A stretch of 64,000 bases of DNA from Bog-532 sp963824545. Lineage in GTDB: Bacteria; Actinomycetota; Actinomycetes; Streptosporangiales; Streptosporangiaceae. This document shows, piece after piece, positions 36,770-45,007 of this stretch. The stretch lies in assembly GCA_963824545.1 (NCBI GenBank), contig CAWGPP010000019.1, positions 1-64,000 on the forward strand, in the 5' to 3' direction. Each line of letters begins with the position of its first letter. Within the stretch, counting starts at the first letter, position 1. The notes beneath the pieces are model-generated. The model saw only the letters and a program-made list of their open reading frames with translations. It was not told the origin of the DNA and searched no databases. A program made the translations under genes and the position numbers.

Positions 36770-36924
36770 GTTCTGCTCCCTCGTTGCTCCGTCTGCCGGG
36801 AAGACGCGCCGGGCCGGCCGTTCGTGAGGTTGCCCGAGCCACGGGCGCCCGGTGGGACGGTGACCGGCCGTACGGTGCGAGGCGGCCGGCCTCACAGAAC
36901 CCAGATCCAGGACGTTTACAGGTC

Positions 36925-37419
36925 ATGACAGGCAAACAGCCGTTTGAGGCGGTGGTCGCGGCACACGGCGGCACCGTGCTGCGCGTGTGCCGGGCGGTGC
37001 TCGGGGTGGCCGACGCGGACGACGCCTGGTCGGAGACGTTCCTGGCCGCGATGAGGGCCTACCCGGACCTGCCGGCCGACGCGAATGTCGAAGCCTGGCT
37101 GGTGACTATCGCGCACCGTAAGGCCATCGACGTCACACGGGCGGCCGCCCGCCGCGCGATCCCGGTCAGTGAGGTCCCGGAGAACGCCGCCGCGGACGCC
37201 GCCCCGGGCCGCCTGGACGGCGACCTGGCCGACGCCCTGACCCGGCTGCCCGCCCGCCAGAAGCAAGCCGTGGCCTACCACTACCTGGCCGGGCTGCCGT
37301 ACAGCGATGTCGCCGCCATCCTGGGCGGCAGCCCCGAGGCCGCGCGCCGCGCCGCGGCCGACGGCATCGCCAAACTCCGGCGCGTCGCCGGCCGCACGCA
37401 TGATAGGAGCGCCCGATGA
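36925..37419 (+). CDS. ECF-type RNA polymerase sigma factor
   Basis: A 164-aa short sigma factor. Region 2 contains DADDAWSETFLAAMRAYPDLP and WLVTIAHRKAIDVTRAAARR. Region 4 contains ALTRLPARQKQAVAYHYLAGLPYSDVAAILG, a standard helix-turn-helix. No anti-sigma gene is adjacent. ATG at 36925 with AGG close upstream; stop and next start overlap (ATGA). Operon partners (alkyltransferase and DNA-repair oxygenase) suggest control of an alkylation response. Confidence 0.88.
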   Translation: MTGKQPFEAVVAAHGGTVLRVCRAVLGVADADDAWSETFLAAMRAYPDLPADANVEAWLVTIAHRKAIDVTRAAARRAIPVSEVPENAAADAAPGRLDGDLADALTRLPARQKQAVAYHYLAGLPYSDVAAILGGSPEAARRAAADGIAKLRRVAGRTHDRSAR

Positions 37420-38024
37420 ACATCGATGACCTGACCCCCGAGCTGGTGCGGGCCTTCCCGGCCCCGCCCGCGGACCTGAGCCGGCTGCAGGAGCGGCTGG
37501 CCGCCGCGGCGCAGCGCGACGGGATCCTGGATGTGGCCTACCGGACGATCGACAGCCCGGTCGGCCCGCTGCTGCTCGCCGCGACCGCCGAGGGCCTGAT
37601 CCGTGTCGCCTACGCCAGTGAGGATCACGACGCGGTCCTGCAGGCCCTGGCGATGCGGATCAGCCCGCGGATCCTGCACGCCCCGGGCCGCCTGGATGCG
37701 GCCGCCCGCGAGCTCGGCGAGTACTTCGCCGGGCACCGCCGCCGCTTCGGCCTCCCGCTGGACCTGCGGCTCGCGGCCGGGTTCCGGCGTACCGTGCTGA
37801 GCCACCTGCCCGAGATCGGCTACGGGCACACCGCAACCTACGCCGCCGTCGCGCAACTGGCGGGCCGCCCCCGGGCGGTCCGCGCGGTCGGCACCGCGTG
37901 CGCGACCAACCCGTTGCCGGTCGTGGTGCCCTGTCATCGCGTGGTCCGCTCCGACGGGAGTGTGGGTGGCTATCTGGGCGGCCCAGCGGCAAAGCGCGCG
38001 CTGCTCGCCCTGGAGGCGGCGTGA
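37416..38024 (+). CDS. Second O6-alkylguanine-DNA alkyltransferase
   Basis: 202 aa with the Ogt/Ada C-terminal fold: SPVGPLLLAATAEGLIRVAY, GYGHTATYAAVAQLAGRPRAVRAVG and active-site VPCHRVVRSDGSVGGY with the acceptor Cys at 173. A 40-residue N-terminal extension has no recognised domain. It overlaps the sigma gene (ATGA) and the oxygenase gene (GTGA), so the three are translationally coupled. Its duplication with the divergent alkyltransferase makes this a dedicated alkylation-repair locus. Confidence 0.92.
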   Translation: MNIDDLTPELVRAFPAPPADLSRLQERLAAAAQRDGILDVAYRTIDSPVGPLLLAATAEGLIRVAYASEDHDAVLQALAMRISPRILHAPGRLDAAARELGEYFAGHRRRFGLPLDLRLAAGFRRTVLSHLPEIGYGHTATYAAVAQLAGRPRAVRAVGTACATNPLPVVVPCHRVVRSDGSVGGYLGGPAAKRALLALEAA

Positions 38025-38737
38025 CCGCCGGGACGTGGGCGGCCCGGGCCGGAGCCATCGACTGGGACTCCGTCCGGGCCGGCCTGGATGCCGACGGCTG
38101 CGCCCTGACCGGACCGCTGCTCACTCCGGACGAGGCGGCCGGAATCGCGGCGCTGTACCCGGACGATTCCCGGTTCCGGGCCACGATCGACATGAGCCGC
38201 TACCGTTTCGGCGAGGGCGAGTACCGGTACTTCAGCGAGCCGTTCCCGGACGCCGTCACCGGGCTCAAACAGGCGCTCTACCCGAAGCTGCTGCCGGTGG
38301 CGCGCGAGTGGTGGGCCCGGCTGGGCCGGGTGGCGCCGTGGCCGGACCGGCTGGCGGACTGGCTGGAGATGTGCCACGCCGCCGGCCAGGCCAAGCCCAC
38401 CGCGATCCTGCTCCGCTACGGCCCCGGCGGCTGGAATGCCCTGCACCGCGATCTGTACGGCGAGCTGGTCTTCCCGCTCCAGGTCGTGATCAACCTCAGC
38501 GCGCCGGGCACCGACCACACGGGCGGGGAGTTCCTGCTGTACGAGCAGCGGCCCCGCGCCCAGTCCCGTGGCACCGCCACCCTCATCCCGCACGGCCACG
38601 GCCTGGTGTTCAGCACGCGTGATCGCCCGGTGCGATCCCGGCGCGGCTGGTCGGCCGCACCCGTCCGCCACGGCGTGTCCGTGGTCCGCTCCGGCCAGCG
38701 TTTCACGCTCGGTCTCGTCTTCCACGACGCGGCCTGA
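38021..38737 (+). CDS. 2OG-Fe(II) oxygenase, DNA-alkylation-repair type (PF09859-like)
   Basis: A 238-aa dioxygenase. The Fe ligands are His142 and Asp144 in ALHRDLYGE and His217 in VRHGVSVVRSG; Arg227 in QRFTLGLVFHD should bind 2-oxoglutarate. YRYFSEPFPDAV, FPLQVVINLSAPG and GGEFLLYEQRPRAQSR are the other conserved blocks. The family, as I recall it, is described as oxygenases acting on damaged DNA; the operon with alkyltransferases fits. GTG start overlaps the previous stop. Confidence 0.85.
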   Translation: MTAGTWAARAGAIDWDSVRAGLDADGCALTGPLLTPDEAAGIAALYPDDSRFRATIDMSRYRFGEGEYRYFSEPFPDAVTGLKQALYPKLLPVAREWWARLGRVAPWPDRLADWLEMCHAAGQAKPTAILLRYGPGGWNALHRDLYGELVFPLQVVINLSAPGTDHTGGEFLLYEQRPRAQSRGTATLIPHGHGLVFSTRDRPVRSRRGWSAAPVRHGVSVVRSGQRFTLGLVFHDAA

Positions 38738-38863
38738 CCGGCCGCGGGCCCGGGGGCTGTCAGGCCAGGCGCGGCGGATGGCCGACGGCCGTGCGTGGAT
38801 CCGGCCCGGGACGCGGGTACCGTGGTGGAGCGGCACCGCCACGAGTGAGCCCCGAGGAGACAG

Positions 38864-39232
38864 ATGCCCAACCAGCTGGCCAGCACGATGACCGTGCGGG
38901 AGATCGCCCGGCAGGTGGCCGAGGCCATCGCCGTGCTGAACGACCTGACGCACGGCGGCGGGGAGCTGAGGAACCCCAGCGAGGTCCGCGACATCATCGC
39001 CAGCCTGGGGCTGATGGGCCAGGGCCTGCCGCAGCTGTGTGAGCAGCTGGCCCGCTTCCTGGTCACGCACCACGAGGATGGGCAGGTCACGCACGCCTCC
39101 GGCCAGGATCCCGACCTGTCCGTGACCGAGGTGACCGAGGCGCTCGCGGCCGCCGGGCAGGCAGCCGACATGATGACCGCCGCCCTGGAGGAAGCGCACC
39201 AGGCGTCCGCGGGGCTCAGAGCCGCGCGGTAA
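38864..39232 (+). CDS. Hypothetical helical protein
   Basis: 122 aa, mostly alpha-helical by composition (TMTVREIARQVAEAIAVLND, VTEALAAAGQAADMMTAALE). No recognised domain, no signal peptide, no membrane segment. Coding is supported by a strong GAGGAGA ribosome-binding site six bases before the ATG and by codon usage. It lies just upstream of the cobalamin riboswitch but has no visible link to it. Confidence 0.7.
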   Translation: MPNQLASTMTVREIARQVAEAIAVLNDLTHGGGELRNPSEVRDIIASLGLMGQGLPQLCEQLARFLVTHHEDGQVTHASGQDPDLSVTEVTEALAAAGQAADMMTAALEEAHQASAGLRAAR

Positions 39233-39279
39233 ACATCCCCGGCCCGGCCTGCTGGCCATTGACCGCCACTCTGATCTGC

Positions 39280-39415
39280 TTATACGGGGCCAGAGCCCCA
39301 GGGCCGAAGGCCCGGGGCGGCAGCCAGTCAGCAAAGTCCGGTGTGAGCCCGGCACTGTCCCGCAACGGTAAAGCCCCTTCACGGGGGACGAGTCCGGTCG
39401 CCTGACCTGGCCTGC
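39280..39415 (+). ncRNA. Cobalamin (B12) riboswitch
   Basis: The conserved core is present in order: GCCAGTCAG (39322), GTCCGGTGTGAGCCCGGCAC, TGTCCCGCAACGGTAA (39356-39371), and the 3' B12 box with CGCCTGACCTGGC (39400-39412). GCCAGTCAG pairs with CTGACCTGGC to close the core. It should repress the gene downstream when adenosylcobalamin is abundant. The only downstream gene is a transporter stump at 39452. Confidence 0.9.
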
Positions 39416-39451
39416 CCGCGAACACCAGTCCTCGGCGGAAGGGCGGTTTCG

Positions 39452-39607
39452 ATGGCGCGTGCGACGCTGGCGGCCCGTGAGTGGGCCCGGCTCACGGCGA
39501 TGTTCGGCTTCATCACGGTGATCAACGCTGCGGGCTGGGGCAGCTGGCCGACCCGGCGCAGCCGCCCGGCCAGGACCGCATCTAGTCGCCGTAGATCGCC
39601 AGTGTGA
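39452..39607 (+). pseudogene. Truncated HoxN/NixA-type cobalt/nickel transporter
   Basis: The ATG at 39452, after GGAAGGGCGG, begins REWARLTAMFGFITVINAAGWG. This is the N-terminal cytoplasmic and first membrane segment of NiCoT-family permeases. Similarity ends at about 39541 and the frame then closes at 39605 after unrelated residues. The remaining seven helices, including the metal-binding HX4DH helix, are absent. Target of the orphan riboswitch. Confidence 0.7.
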
Positions 39608-39965
39608 CGACGCCACCGACAACGCCACCGGAGGACGTGCCGACGGTGGCGCTGCCTGTAGCCGCCGTGCCGTCGCCTGAGGTAGTCGTGCCGAACGAGA
39701 GGTCCAGACCGTCACCGAAGATCGCGGGGACGCTCAGGCTGCCGCCGTAGATGAAGGTGTCCAGGGTCGCAGTGACCGGTGCCGCGTGGCTCGCCGCCAC
39801 GTGCGCCGTCCCGCTCTGCGTGACCGCGACGGCGTGGGCGACGGCGGCCGTCCCGGGCCGCGCGCTGCTGTGGTGACCCGTGAGATAGCCGACGCCAACT
39901 GCAGCCACGAATATGAGTGTCCCGATGACACCTGCGACCGCGGCTACGGCCCTTTTCACGTTCAC
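39582..39965 (-). CDS. Hypothetical membrane-anchored secreted protein
   Basis: 127 aa. A basic N-terminus (VNVKRAVAAV) leads into one hydrophobic helix (AGVIGTLIFVAAVGVGYL). An exported Ala/Thr/Ser/Gly-rich domain with beta-like repeats (GGSLSVPAIFGDGLDLSFG, SGGVVGGVVTLAIYG) follows. No family recognised. GTG at 39965 has GAGGAGAAG upstream; the longer frame to 40172 lacks coding character. Its 3' end meets the transporter stump. Confidence 0.6.
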   Translation of the reverse strand: MNVKRAVAAVAGVIGTLIFVAAVGVGYLTGHHSSARPGTAAVAHAVAVTQSGTAHVAASHAAPVTATLDTFIYGGSLSVPAIFGDGLDLSFGTTTSGDGTAATGSATVGTSSGGVVGGVVTLAIYGD

Positions 39966-40376
39966 GTCTTCTCCTCGCTGTCTCCTAAGTGACGCGGAGC
40001 CAGTGCCAGTGGTGTACCGATTCGCACGCCTACTTACCAGACCTGCGACTTCTGGGCGGTTTGTCCCGATCTTTCGGGAAAAGGGACGCGCCACCAGAAC
40101 CAGGCCAGGCGCTGCGCTCCCCCGGATGTCCACGATCACACGGCTCGCGCCCACGTTCCGAGCGGGCAGCATTCAGAAGCGTACTTCTGGGCGGGGGGCA
40201 CGACAAGATCACGTTGCCGGCGGATTTCCCGGTAAATGCCCCACAATGGCAGGCCACACACCACAGTGGGACGACTGACACGCATATGCGGCGATTTTTC
40301 CGTGACCGCCGCGACCGGGAGATGCCCGTCCGCGCGAATGACGTTACGCCGCATCTCAGCCGGGTACGTGGCGGCC
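39966..40376. other. 410-bp intergenic region
   Basis: Divergent promoters for the membrane-anchored protein (minus) and the DUF4126-like protein (plus) must lie here. Base composition is lower in G+C than the flanks. No RNA motif, repeat or credible short gene was recognised. Confidence 0.4.
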
Positions 40377-40967
40377 ATGAACACAGCTGCCGCCGGCCCG
40401 GCGGACGGGACGGGATCCCTGGTGAACGTGCTCGCCCGCGCCGCGCTCGCGGGCGCCGCGACCGGTGCACGGTCGTTCACAGGCCTGGCGGCGCTCACCC
40501 TGGCCACTCCACCGGGGTCGGTCACGCAGCCCGACCGCTCGCTCGGCCAGACGTGGGTGAAAGGCCTGATCACGCTGGCTGCCGCACAGGAACTGGTAAT
40601 GGACAAGCTGCCGAAGACACCCAGTCGCCTGGGCGTGGCCGGGCTCGGCGGCCGCGTCGCGGCCGGAGCCGCGGTCGGCGGGGTCGCCGTCCGCCGTGGG
40701 CCCGGACCGGGCGCCGTCAAGCCGGAGACGCCGGGGACCAGCGCGCAGAGCACCGACGCGGAACTGGTGGCCACGTCGGGACCGGCGCCGGCCGGCGCCG
40801 CCATCGCGGCGGCCGTCGCAACGGCCGTGGCGGCAGCCGTGGGCGCGGCGTGGCTCGGTTCGGCCTGGCGCAAGGCGGCCGCCCGGCGTTTCGGCACTGA
40901 TTACGCCGGGGCGGGGATCGAGGACGTCGTGGCCATGTCGCTGGCCTGGGCCGCGACGCGGGTGTGA
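40377..40967 (+). CDS. DUF4126-like small membrane protein
   Basis: 196 aa with a helix containing GAATGARSFTGLAALTLAT, the ELVMDKLPKTPSRL segment and GLGGRVAAGAAVGGVAV, then a second hydrophobic stretch (AGAAIAAAVATAVAAAVGAAWLG). The order TGARS, KLPxxPSR, GRxxAGA is that of DUF4126 membrane proteins. Function unknown. The ATG at 40377 is chosen because the 140 upstream bases lack coding character. Confidence 0.6.
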   Translation: MNTAAAGPADGTGSLVNVLARAALAGAATGARSFTGLAALTLATPPGSVTQPDRSLGQTWVKGLITLAAAQELVMDKLPKTPSRLGVAGLGGRVAAGAAVGGVAVRRGPGPGAVKPETPGTSAQSTDAELVATSGPAPAGAAIAAAVATAVAAAVGAAWLGSAWRKAAARRFGTDYAGAGIEDVVAMSLAWAATRV

Positions 40968-41104
40968 CCCGCGGGACGCCCCGGCCCGCTCGTCCCTGAT
41001 CCCGCGCGGCCTCCCGGCCTCTCCCGCCTCCCGGCCTCCCGGGCCGCCCGATCTGGGACGGTGCGCGGCGCGTCCGGGGGCCTGCCGCAGAACCCGGTGC
41101 GACC

Positions 41105-42169
41105 ATGGACCCCGTGACCGCCGCCATGCCGTATCAGGCCGGCCCGCCGGGTGCCGTCCAGCGCGCCAGCGCGTTTCCCCGGCTGCGCTACATGGGCTCC
41201 AAGTACCGGCTGGTCCCGCACCTGGCCACGGTGTTCGCCGAGGTGGGCGGGACAACCGCGCTGGACGCGTTTTCCGGCAGCGGGATCGTGTCGTACCTGC
41301 TGAAGGCGCTTGGCTACCAGGTCACCGCCAATGACTTCCTGACCTTCCCGGCAGCCATCACCCGGGCCACCGTGGTCAACCAGGACATCACGCTGACCGC
41401 GGCGGACATCGCGGCGATCTGCGGCCCAGCCGCCGACGACAGGGACTTCATCCAGCGCACGTTCGGCGGGCTGTACTTCACCCGAGAGGACCTGCGGTTC
41501 CTCGATTCCGCGTGGTCGCACGTAGACAAGATGACCGGCGCGAAACAGGCCGTCGCATTGTCGGCGCTGGTCCTGTCCGCGGCGCGTAAGCAGCCCCGCG
41601 GCGTCTTCACCGTCACCGGGCTGCGCTACGACGACGGCCGCCGCGACCTGCGGCTCCCGCTGCGCGACCATTTCCGGGAGCGGGCCGCCGAGTACAACAG
41701 GGTCGTGTTCGACAGCGGGCAGCCCTGTGCCGCGGTGACCGGCGACGTCTTCGACCTTGACCCGCGGTCCTTCGATGTGGTCTACCTCGACCCACCGTAC
41801 GCGCCGCCACGGGACGACAACTGCTACATCAAGCGCTACCACTTCCTCGAAGGGCTGAGCACGTACTGGCGGGGCCAGCAGATCATGCCGGGCACGCGGA
41901 CCAGAAAACTCGCCAAGCGGTACACCCCGTTCTCCTACGCCCGTACCGTCACCGGCGCGCTACGCGGCACCCTGGCGCAGTTCCGGGACTCGGCGATCGT
42001 GCTGTCCTATTCCTCCAACGCCATACCGGACGCGGACACCATCTACGCCCTCATGCGCGAGGTCAAGAACGACGTGCAGATGCGGCCGGTAGAGCACACG
42101 TACTCGTTCGGCACGCATGCCGCGGCCCGCCGCCGCGCGGCCCGCGAGTATCTGTTCGTCGGCCGGTGA
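41105..42169 (+). CDS. D12-class DNA N6-adenine methyltransferase, orphan
   Basis: A 354-aa SAM-dependent DNA methylase. The SAM-binding region begins RYMGSKYRLVPHLATVF and continues ALDAFSGSGIVSYLLKALGY; the catalytic motif is VVYLDPPYAP. The alpha-type D12 order (SAM motif before DPPY) is typical of Dam and some restriction methylases. No restriction endonuclease, specificity subunit or helicase gene is adjacent, so it may be regulatory or a defence remnant. The target site cannot be read. Confidence 0.88.
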   Translation: MDPVTAAMPYQAGPPGAVQRASAFPRLRYMGSKYRLVPHLATVFAEVGGTTALDAFSGSGIVSYLLKALGYQVTANDFLTFPAAITRATVVNQDITLTAADIAAICGPAADDRDFIQRTFGGLYFTREDLRFLDSAWSHVDKMTGAKQAVALSALVLSAARKQPRGVFTVTGLRYDDGRRDLRLPLRDHFRERAAEYNRVVFDSGQPCAAVTGDVFDLDPRSFDVVYLDPPYAPPRDDNCYIKRYHFLEGLSTYWRGQQIMPGTRTRKLAKRYTPFSYARTVTGALRGTLAQFRDSAIVLSYSSNAIPDADTIYALMREVKNDVQMRPVEHTYSFGTHAAARRRAAREYLFVGR

Positions 42170-42314
42170 CTCCAGCCGGTCGGCCGGCCAGACGTCGCAT
42201 TGCCCCCTCCCGGGGGGCACAAAGGAAATAAGCTAGCCCGGATTGGCGCGATCGAGGTCCTCCCGGTCGCTGCGTGCACACGTCCGATGTACCCGCTAGT
42301 GAACCAGGAGACGC

Positions 42315-43787
42315 ATGGGGGGCTATCGGCGCTTTTGCGTAGAGTGCGGCAGTGAGCTGAAGCCGGGAGCCCGGTTCTGCGCGAACTGCGGTCACGCCGC
42401 CGCGAACGATCCGCAGCCTGCCGCGACCGGTGAGCACGAGGTGGCCACGCGCGACCTCCCGGTACCCCCTCCAGCGCAGGCGTGGGACGCATCCGCCGCT
42501 CCGCCCGAGGGCGGCTTGTTCCCTCCGCCCGGTTCCGCCCTCGCGCCGCAGGGCCCTCCTTTCCCGCCCGAGGATCCCCGCTTCCCGCCGCCGGACGCTC
42601 TCTACCCGCCGCCGGATGTTCCCTACCCAGCGGCCAGGGCTCCGGGACGGCCACAGGACGTTCCTTACCCGGCGGCCAGCGTCCCGGGGCGGCCACAGGA
42701 CGTTCCCTACCCGCCGGCCATGCCCCCCGCGCGATCGCAGGACGCTGCCTACCCCCCGGCCGGATCCCCGGCGCGGCCGCAGGACGTTTCTTACTCGCCA
42801 GCCGGGCCCCCGGGGCCGCCGGGGGACGTTCCCTACCCCCCGGCCGGGCCTCCGGGGCCGCCAGGAAGCTTCGGCTTCCCGGGCGGGGACAGCCCTCCGG
42901 GATCCCGCGATGCCGGGTTCCCGCCGCCCGGCACGGCGGCCATGTCGACAGGCCTGGCGCTGCCGGCGGCCCGCCCGGCGCCGACCGTGACGGCCCGCCG
43001 CCCCGCTGGCCCGCCGCCCGCCGGCCCTGCTGCTGGAGCGGCGGTCATCCCCGCCGCGGCCACCGGCACGGCCCAGTTCGCCCAGACCTGGGTAGACGAC
43101 GTGGGCTTCAGCCCACGGTGGGAGCCCACCCCGGCTGATGCGGCCGGCCCGCCCGCCGGGACAAGGGAACGGTCCCGCCGGCTGCTGGCCGTCGGCCTGT
43201 TCGCCCTGGTGGCAGCGGTCATCGTGGTGCCCGCCCTGCTGATCGCGCACTCCTTCCACAGCATCACAGGCGGCGCGGCGGCCGCGGCGAAGCCCACCGC
43301 GAAGCAACCGGGTGGGGGCAGCACAGCCGCCGCTCCCACTCAGCGTGCGGCCGCGGCCGGCCTGGCCACCCTCCTCGCGCAGACCGCGGCGGACCGCAGT
43401 TCGATCGTCAACGCGGTGGGCGCGGTGGAGCACTGCACGGCGGCGCTGGCCCAGGCCCCGCAGGTCTTCCAGAATTCCGCCGCTTCCCGCCAGCGCCTGC
43501 TCCAGCAGCTTGCGGCGCTGCCCGGGCGGTCCGCGCTGCCCGCGCCGATGCTCCAGGAACTGACCGGCGCATGGCAGGCGTCGGCCGCGGTGGACACCGA
43601 GCTCGGTAAATGGGCGCAGGACGAGGCGACCCGGGGCTGCAAGCCGAATGATCACGCCGACGCCAACTATCAGGCCTCCGGGCCACCCGACGTCCAGGCG
43701 ACCAACGACAAGACGGCCTTCGTGAGCACGTGGAACGCGATCGCCGCGACGTACGGCCTCACCCGGTACCAGACGAGCCAGCTCTGA
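42315..43787 (+). CDS. Zinc-ribbon, proline-rich repeat, single-pass membrane protein
   Basis: 490 aa. Residues 8-26 form a four-cysteine zinc ribbon (CVECG, CANCG). Residues about 90-200 are tandem repeats of roughly 13 residues built on GRPQDVPYPPA. A basic patch and one transmembrane helix (LLAVGLFALVAAVIVVPALLI) follow at about 293-313. An external Ala-rich domain with two cysteines (about 350-490) ends the protein. This inside-zinc-ribbon/outside-sensor layout is seen in actinobacterial envelope proteins of unknown role. ATG at 42315 preceded by AGGAGA. Confidence 0.75.
   Translation: MGGYRRFCVECGSELKPGARFCANCGHAAANDPQPAATGEHEVATRDLPVPPPAQAWDASAAPPEGGLFPPPGSALAPQGPPFPPEDPRFPPPDALYPPPDVPYPAARAPGRPQDVPYPAASVPGRPQDVPYPPAMPPARSQDAAYPPAGSPARPQDVSYSPAGPPGPPGDVPYPPAGPPGPPGSFGFPGGDSPPGSRDAGFPPPGTAAMSTGLALPAARPAPTVTARRPAGPPPAGPAAGAAVIPAAATGTAQFAQTWVDDVGFSPRWEPTPADAAGPPAGTRERSRRLLAVGLFALVAAVIVVPALLIAHSFHSITGGAAAAAKPTAKQPGGGSTAAAPTQRAAAAGLATLLAQTAADRSSIVNAVGAVEHCTAALAQAPQVFQNSAASRQRLLQQLAALPGRSALPAPMLQELTGAWQASAAVDTELGKWAQDEATRGCKPNDHADANYQASGPPDVQATNDKTAFVSTWNAIAATYGLTRYQTSQL
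42590..42860 (+). repeat. 39-bp-period coding tandem repeat
   Basis: Degenerate copies of a unit built on CGGCCACAGGACGTTCC encode the GRPQDVPYPPA repeats. The period is a multiple of three, so expansion or contraction would stay in frame. Confidence 0.7.
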
Positions 43788-43849
43788 CCCGGCCAGCCCG
43801 CTCGCCCCGCTGCCCGGCTGGCCCACGCGACGGCCGACCCACGCGACGG

Positions 43850-44875
43850 TCAGCCCACGCGGCCCCAGACGATGGCGGACAAGCCGTTGATCGTGTCGAT
43901 GCCGTACTGCTCGGTCGGGTTCCCGGTCGTGAGCACGGCCATCAGGTAGTCCCGCCCGCTGCCGGAGACCCACCCGATGCTGTTGATCTGCCAGTCGGTA
44001 CTCGCACTGTCCAGGGGCAGCCAGCCGTCCTTGACGGCCACCGTCGCCCGCGAGGGGACACCTCCCGTGATCCCCCAGCGCTGCGACGGGTCCACGTTCT
44101 CCATGAACTGAAGGGCGGATCGCCGCTGCTTGTCCGTGAGCAGGGTGCTCGGCTTGACGAGCTGGCGGAGAAGGGCGATCTGATCAGCGGGGGTGGTCGT
44201 GCTCAGGCCCCAGCCCGGCCAGGCGAACCCGGGGCAGGTCACGCACGACGACGGTGCGGTATGGGTCAGGCCAGCCGCCGCATTGAACGACTGAATGGTC
44301 GCGGGGCCGCCGACGTCGTTCCACAGGCTGGTGGCGGCGGAGTTGTCGCTGTCCTCCATCATCTGCTGCGCGAGCGCCTGGTCCCCGGCGGGCGGCCCGG
44401 CCGGGCCGCCCTGCCGCGCGTAGAGCGTCTCGAGGATGTCGAGCTTGACGATGCTCGCCTCGGCCTGCGGGCGCGGCGGCCCGAGGGTCCAGGTCCTTCC
44501 GGTGCGAACGTCGGAGACGGCGGCCACGACCGTGCCGCTGCGGGAGGCGACGTACGAAGCGGCCGCCGTCCCGAGCGGATCCTGCGCCGGGGAGGAGGAC
44601 GGCGAGGCGGGCCGCAGCATCCCCGCGACCAGCGGGCCCCGGGCCGGGGTGCGCGCCGCCGGGTCCCGTCCGGTGGCCGAAGGCCCGGCCGCCGCCGGAC
44701 CGGTACGGGACGAGCCATCCGGCGCGGGCGTGTGGGCAGCGCATCCCTGGACCGCCGCCAGCAGTACACCCGCCGCGACGCCGCCGGCCCCCAGCGTGCG
44801 CAGGGACCTCGCACGCCGGGCGGCCGTCGCCTTCACCTGCCTGCCTCCCGTCGCGGACCTGCGCGCCCGTGCCAT
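43850..44875 (-). CDS. Class A beta-lactamase-like serine hydrolase lipoprotein
   Basis: 341 aa. Lipoprotein signal with lipobox AAVQGC (Cys45), then a Ser/Pro-rich linker. The penicillin-recognising fold has SIVK at 141-144 (nucleophile Ser141, Lys144), SDN at 176-178 and VKDGW in place of the KTG triad. The KTG-to-KDG change and the absence of an obvious omega-loop ExxLN argue for a cell-wall or esterase-type serine hydrolase over a true beta-lactamase. Exported and membrane-anchored. Confidence 0.8.
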   Translation of the reverse strand: MARARRSATGGRQVKATAARRARSLRTLGAGGVAAGVLLAAVQGCAAHTPAPDGSSRTGPAAAGPSATGRDPAARTPARGPLVAGMLRPASPSSSPAQDPLGTAAASYVASRSGTVVAAVSDVRTGRTWTLGPPRPQAEASIVKLDILETLYARQGGPAGPPAGDQALAQQMMEDSDNSAATSLWNDVGGPATIQSFNAAAGLTHTAPSSCVTCPGFAWPGWGLSTTTPADQIALLRQLVKPSTLLTDKQRRSALQFMENVDPSQRWGITGGVPSRATVAVKDGWLPLDSASTDWQINSIGWVSGSGRDYLMAVLTTGNPTEQYGIDTINGLSAIVWGRVG

Positions 44876-44982
44876 GTATGTCCGTCCAGGCTGCTCGCGG
44901 CGTGCATCAGCACCTTATTGGGCGTGTCGCGACGGTGCGGCCAATTATGCAGGCTGGATCGGCCAGTTTCTGGACGCACAAC

Positions 44983-45001
44983 TTAGGTTTGCCTTACCTT
45001 A
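44983..45001. promoter_or_regulatory. DtxR/IdeR iron box
   Basis: TTAGGTTTGCCTTACCTTA matches the consensus TTAGGTTAGGCTAACCTAA at 15 of 19 positions and sits 6 bp before the GTG start of the iron permease. Iron-loaded IdeR/DtxR should repress the efe operon here. Confidence 0.88.
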
Positions 45002-45007
45002 GTTGGC

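Noticed and set aside
41105..42169. Restriction-modification system
   Set aside because: Only the methylase is present; neighbours are a DUF4126-like protein and a zinc-ribbon protein.
42590..42860. Regular repeats considered as a CRISPR array
   Set aside because: The units are degenerate, lie in frame inside a coding sequence and have no unique spacers.
43850..44875. True beta-lactamase resistance gene
   Set aside because: The KTG motif is KDG and no clear omega-loop Glu is seen, so only a serine-hydrolase call is supported.
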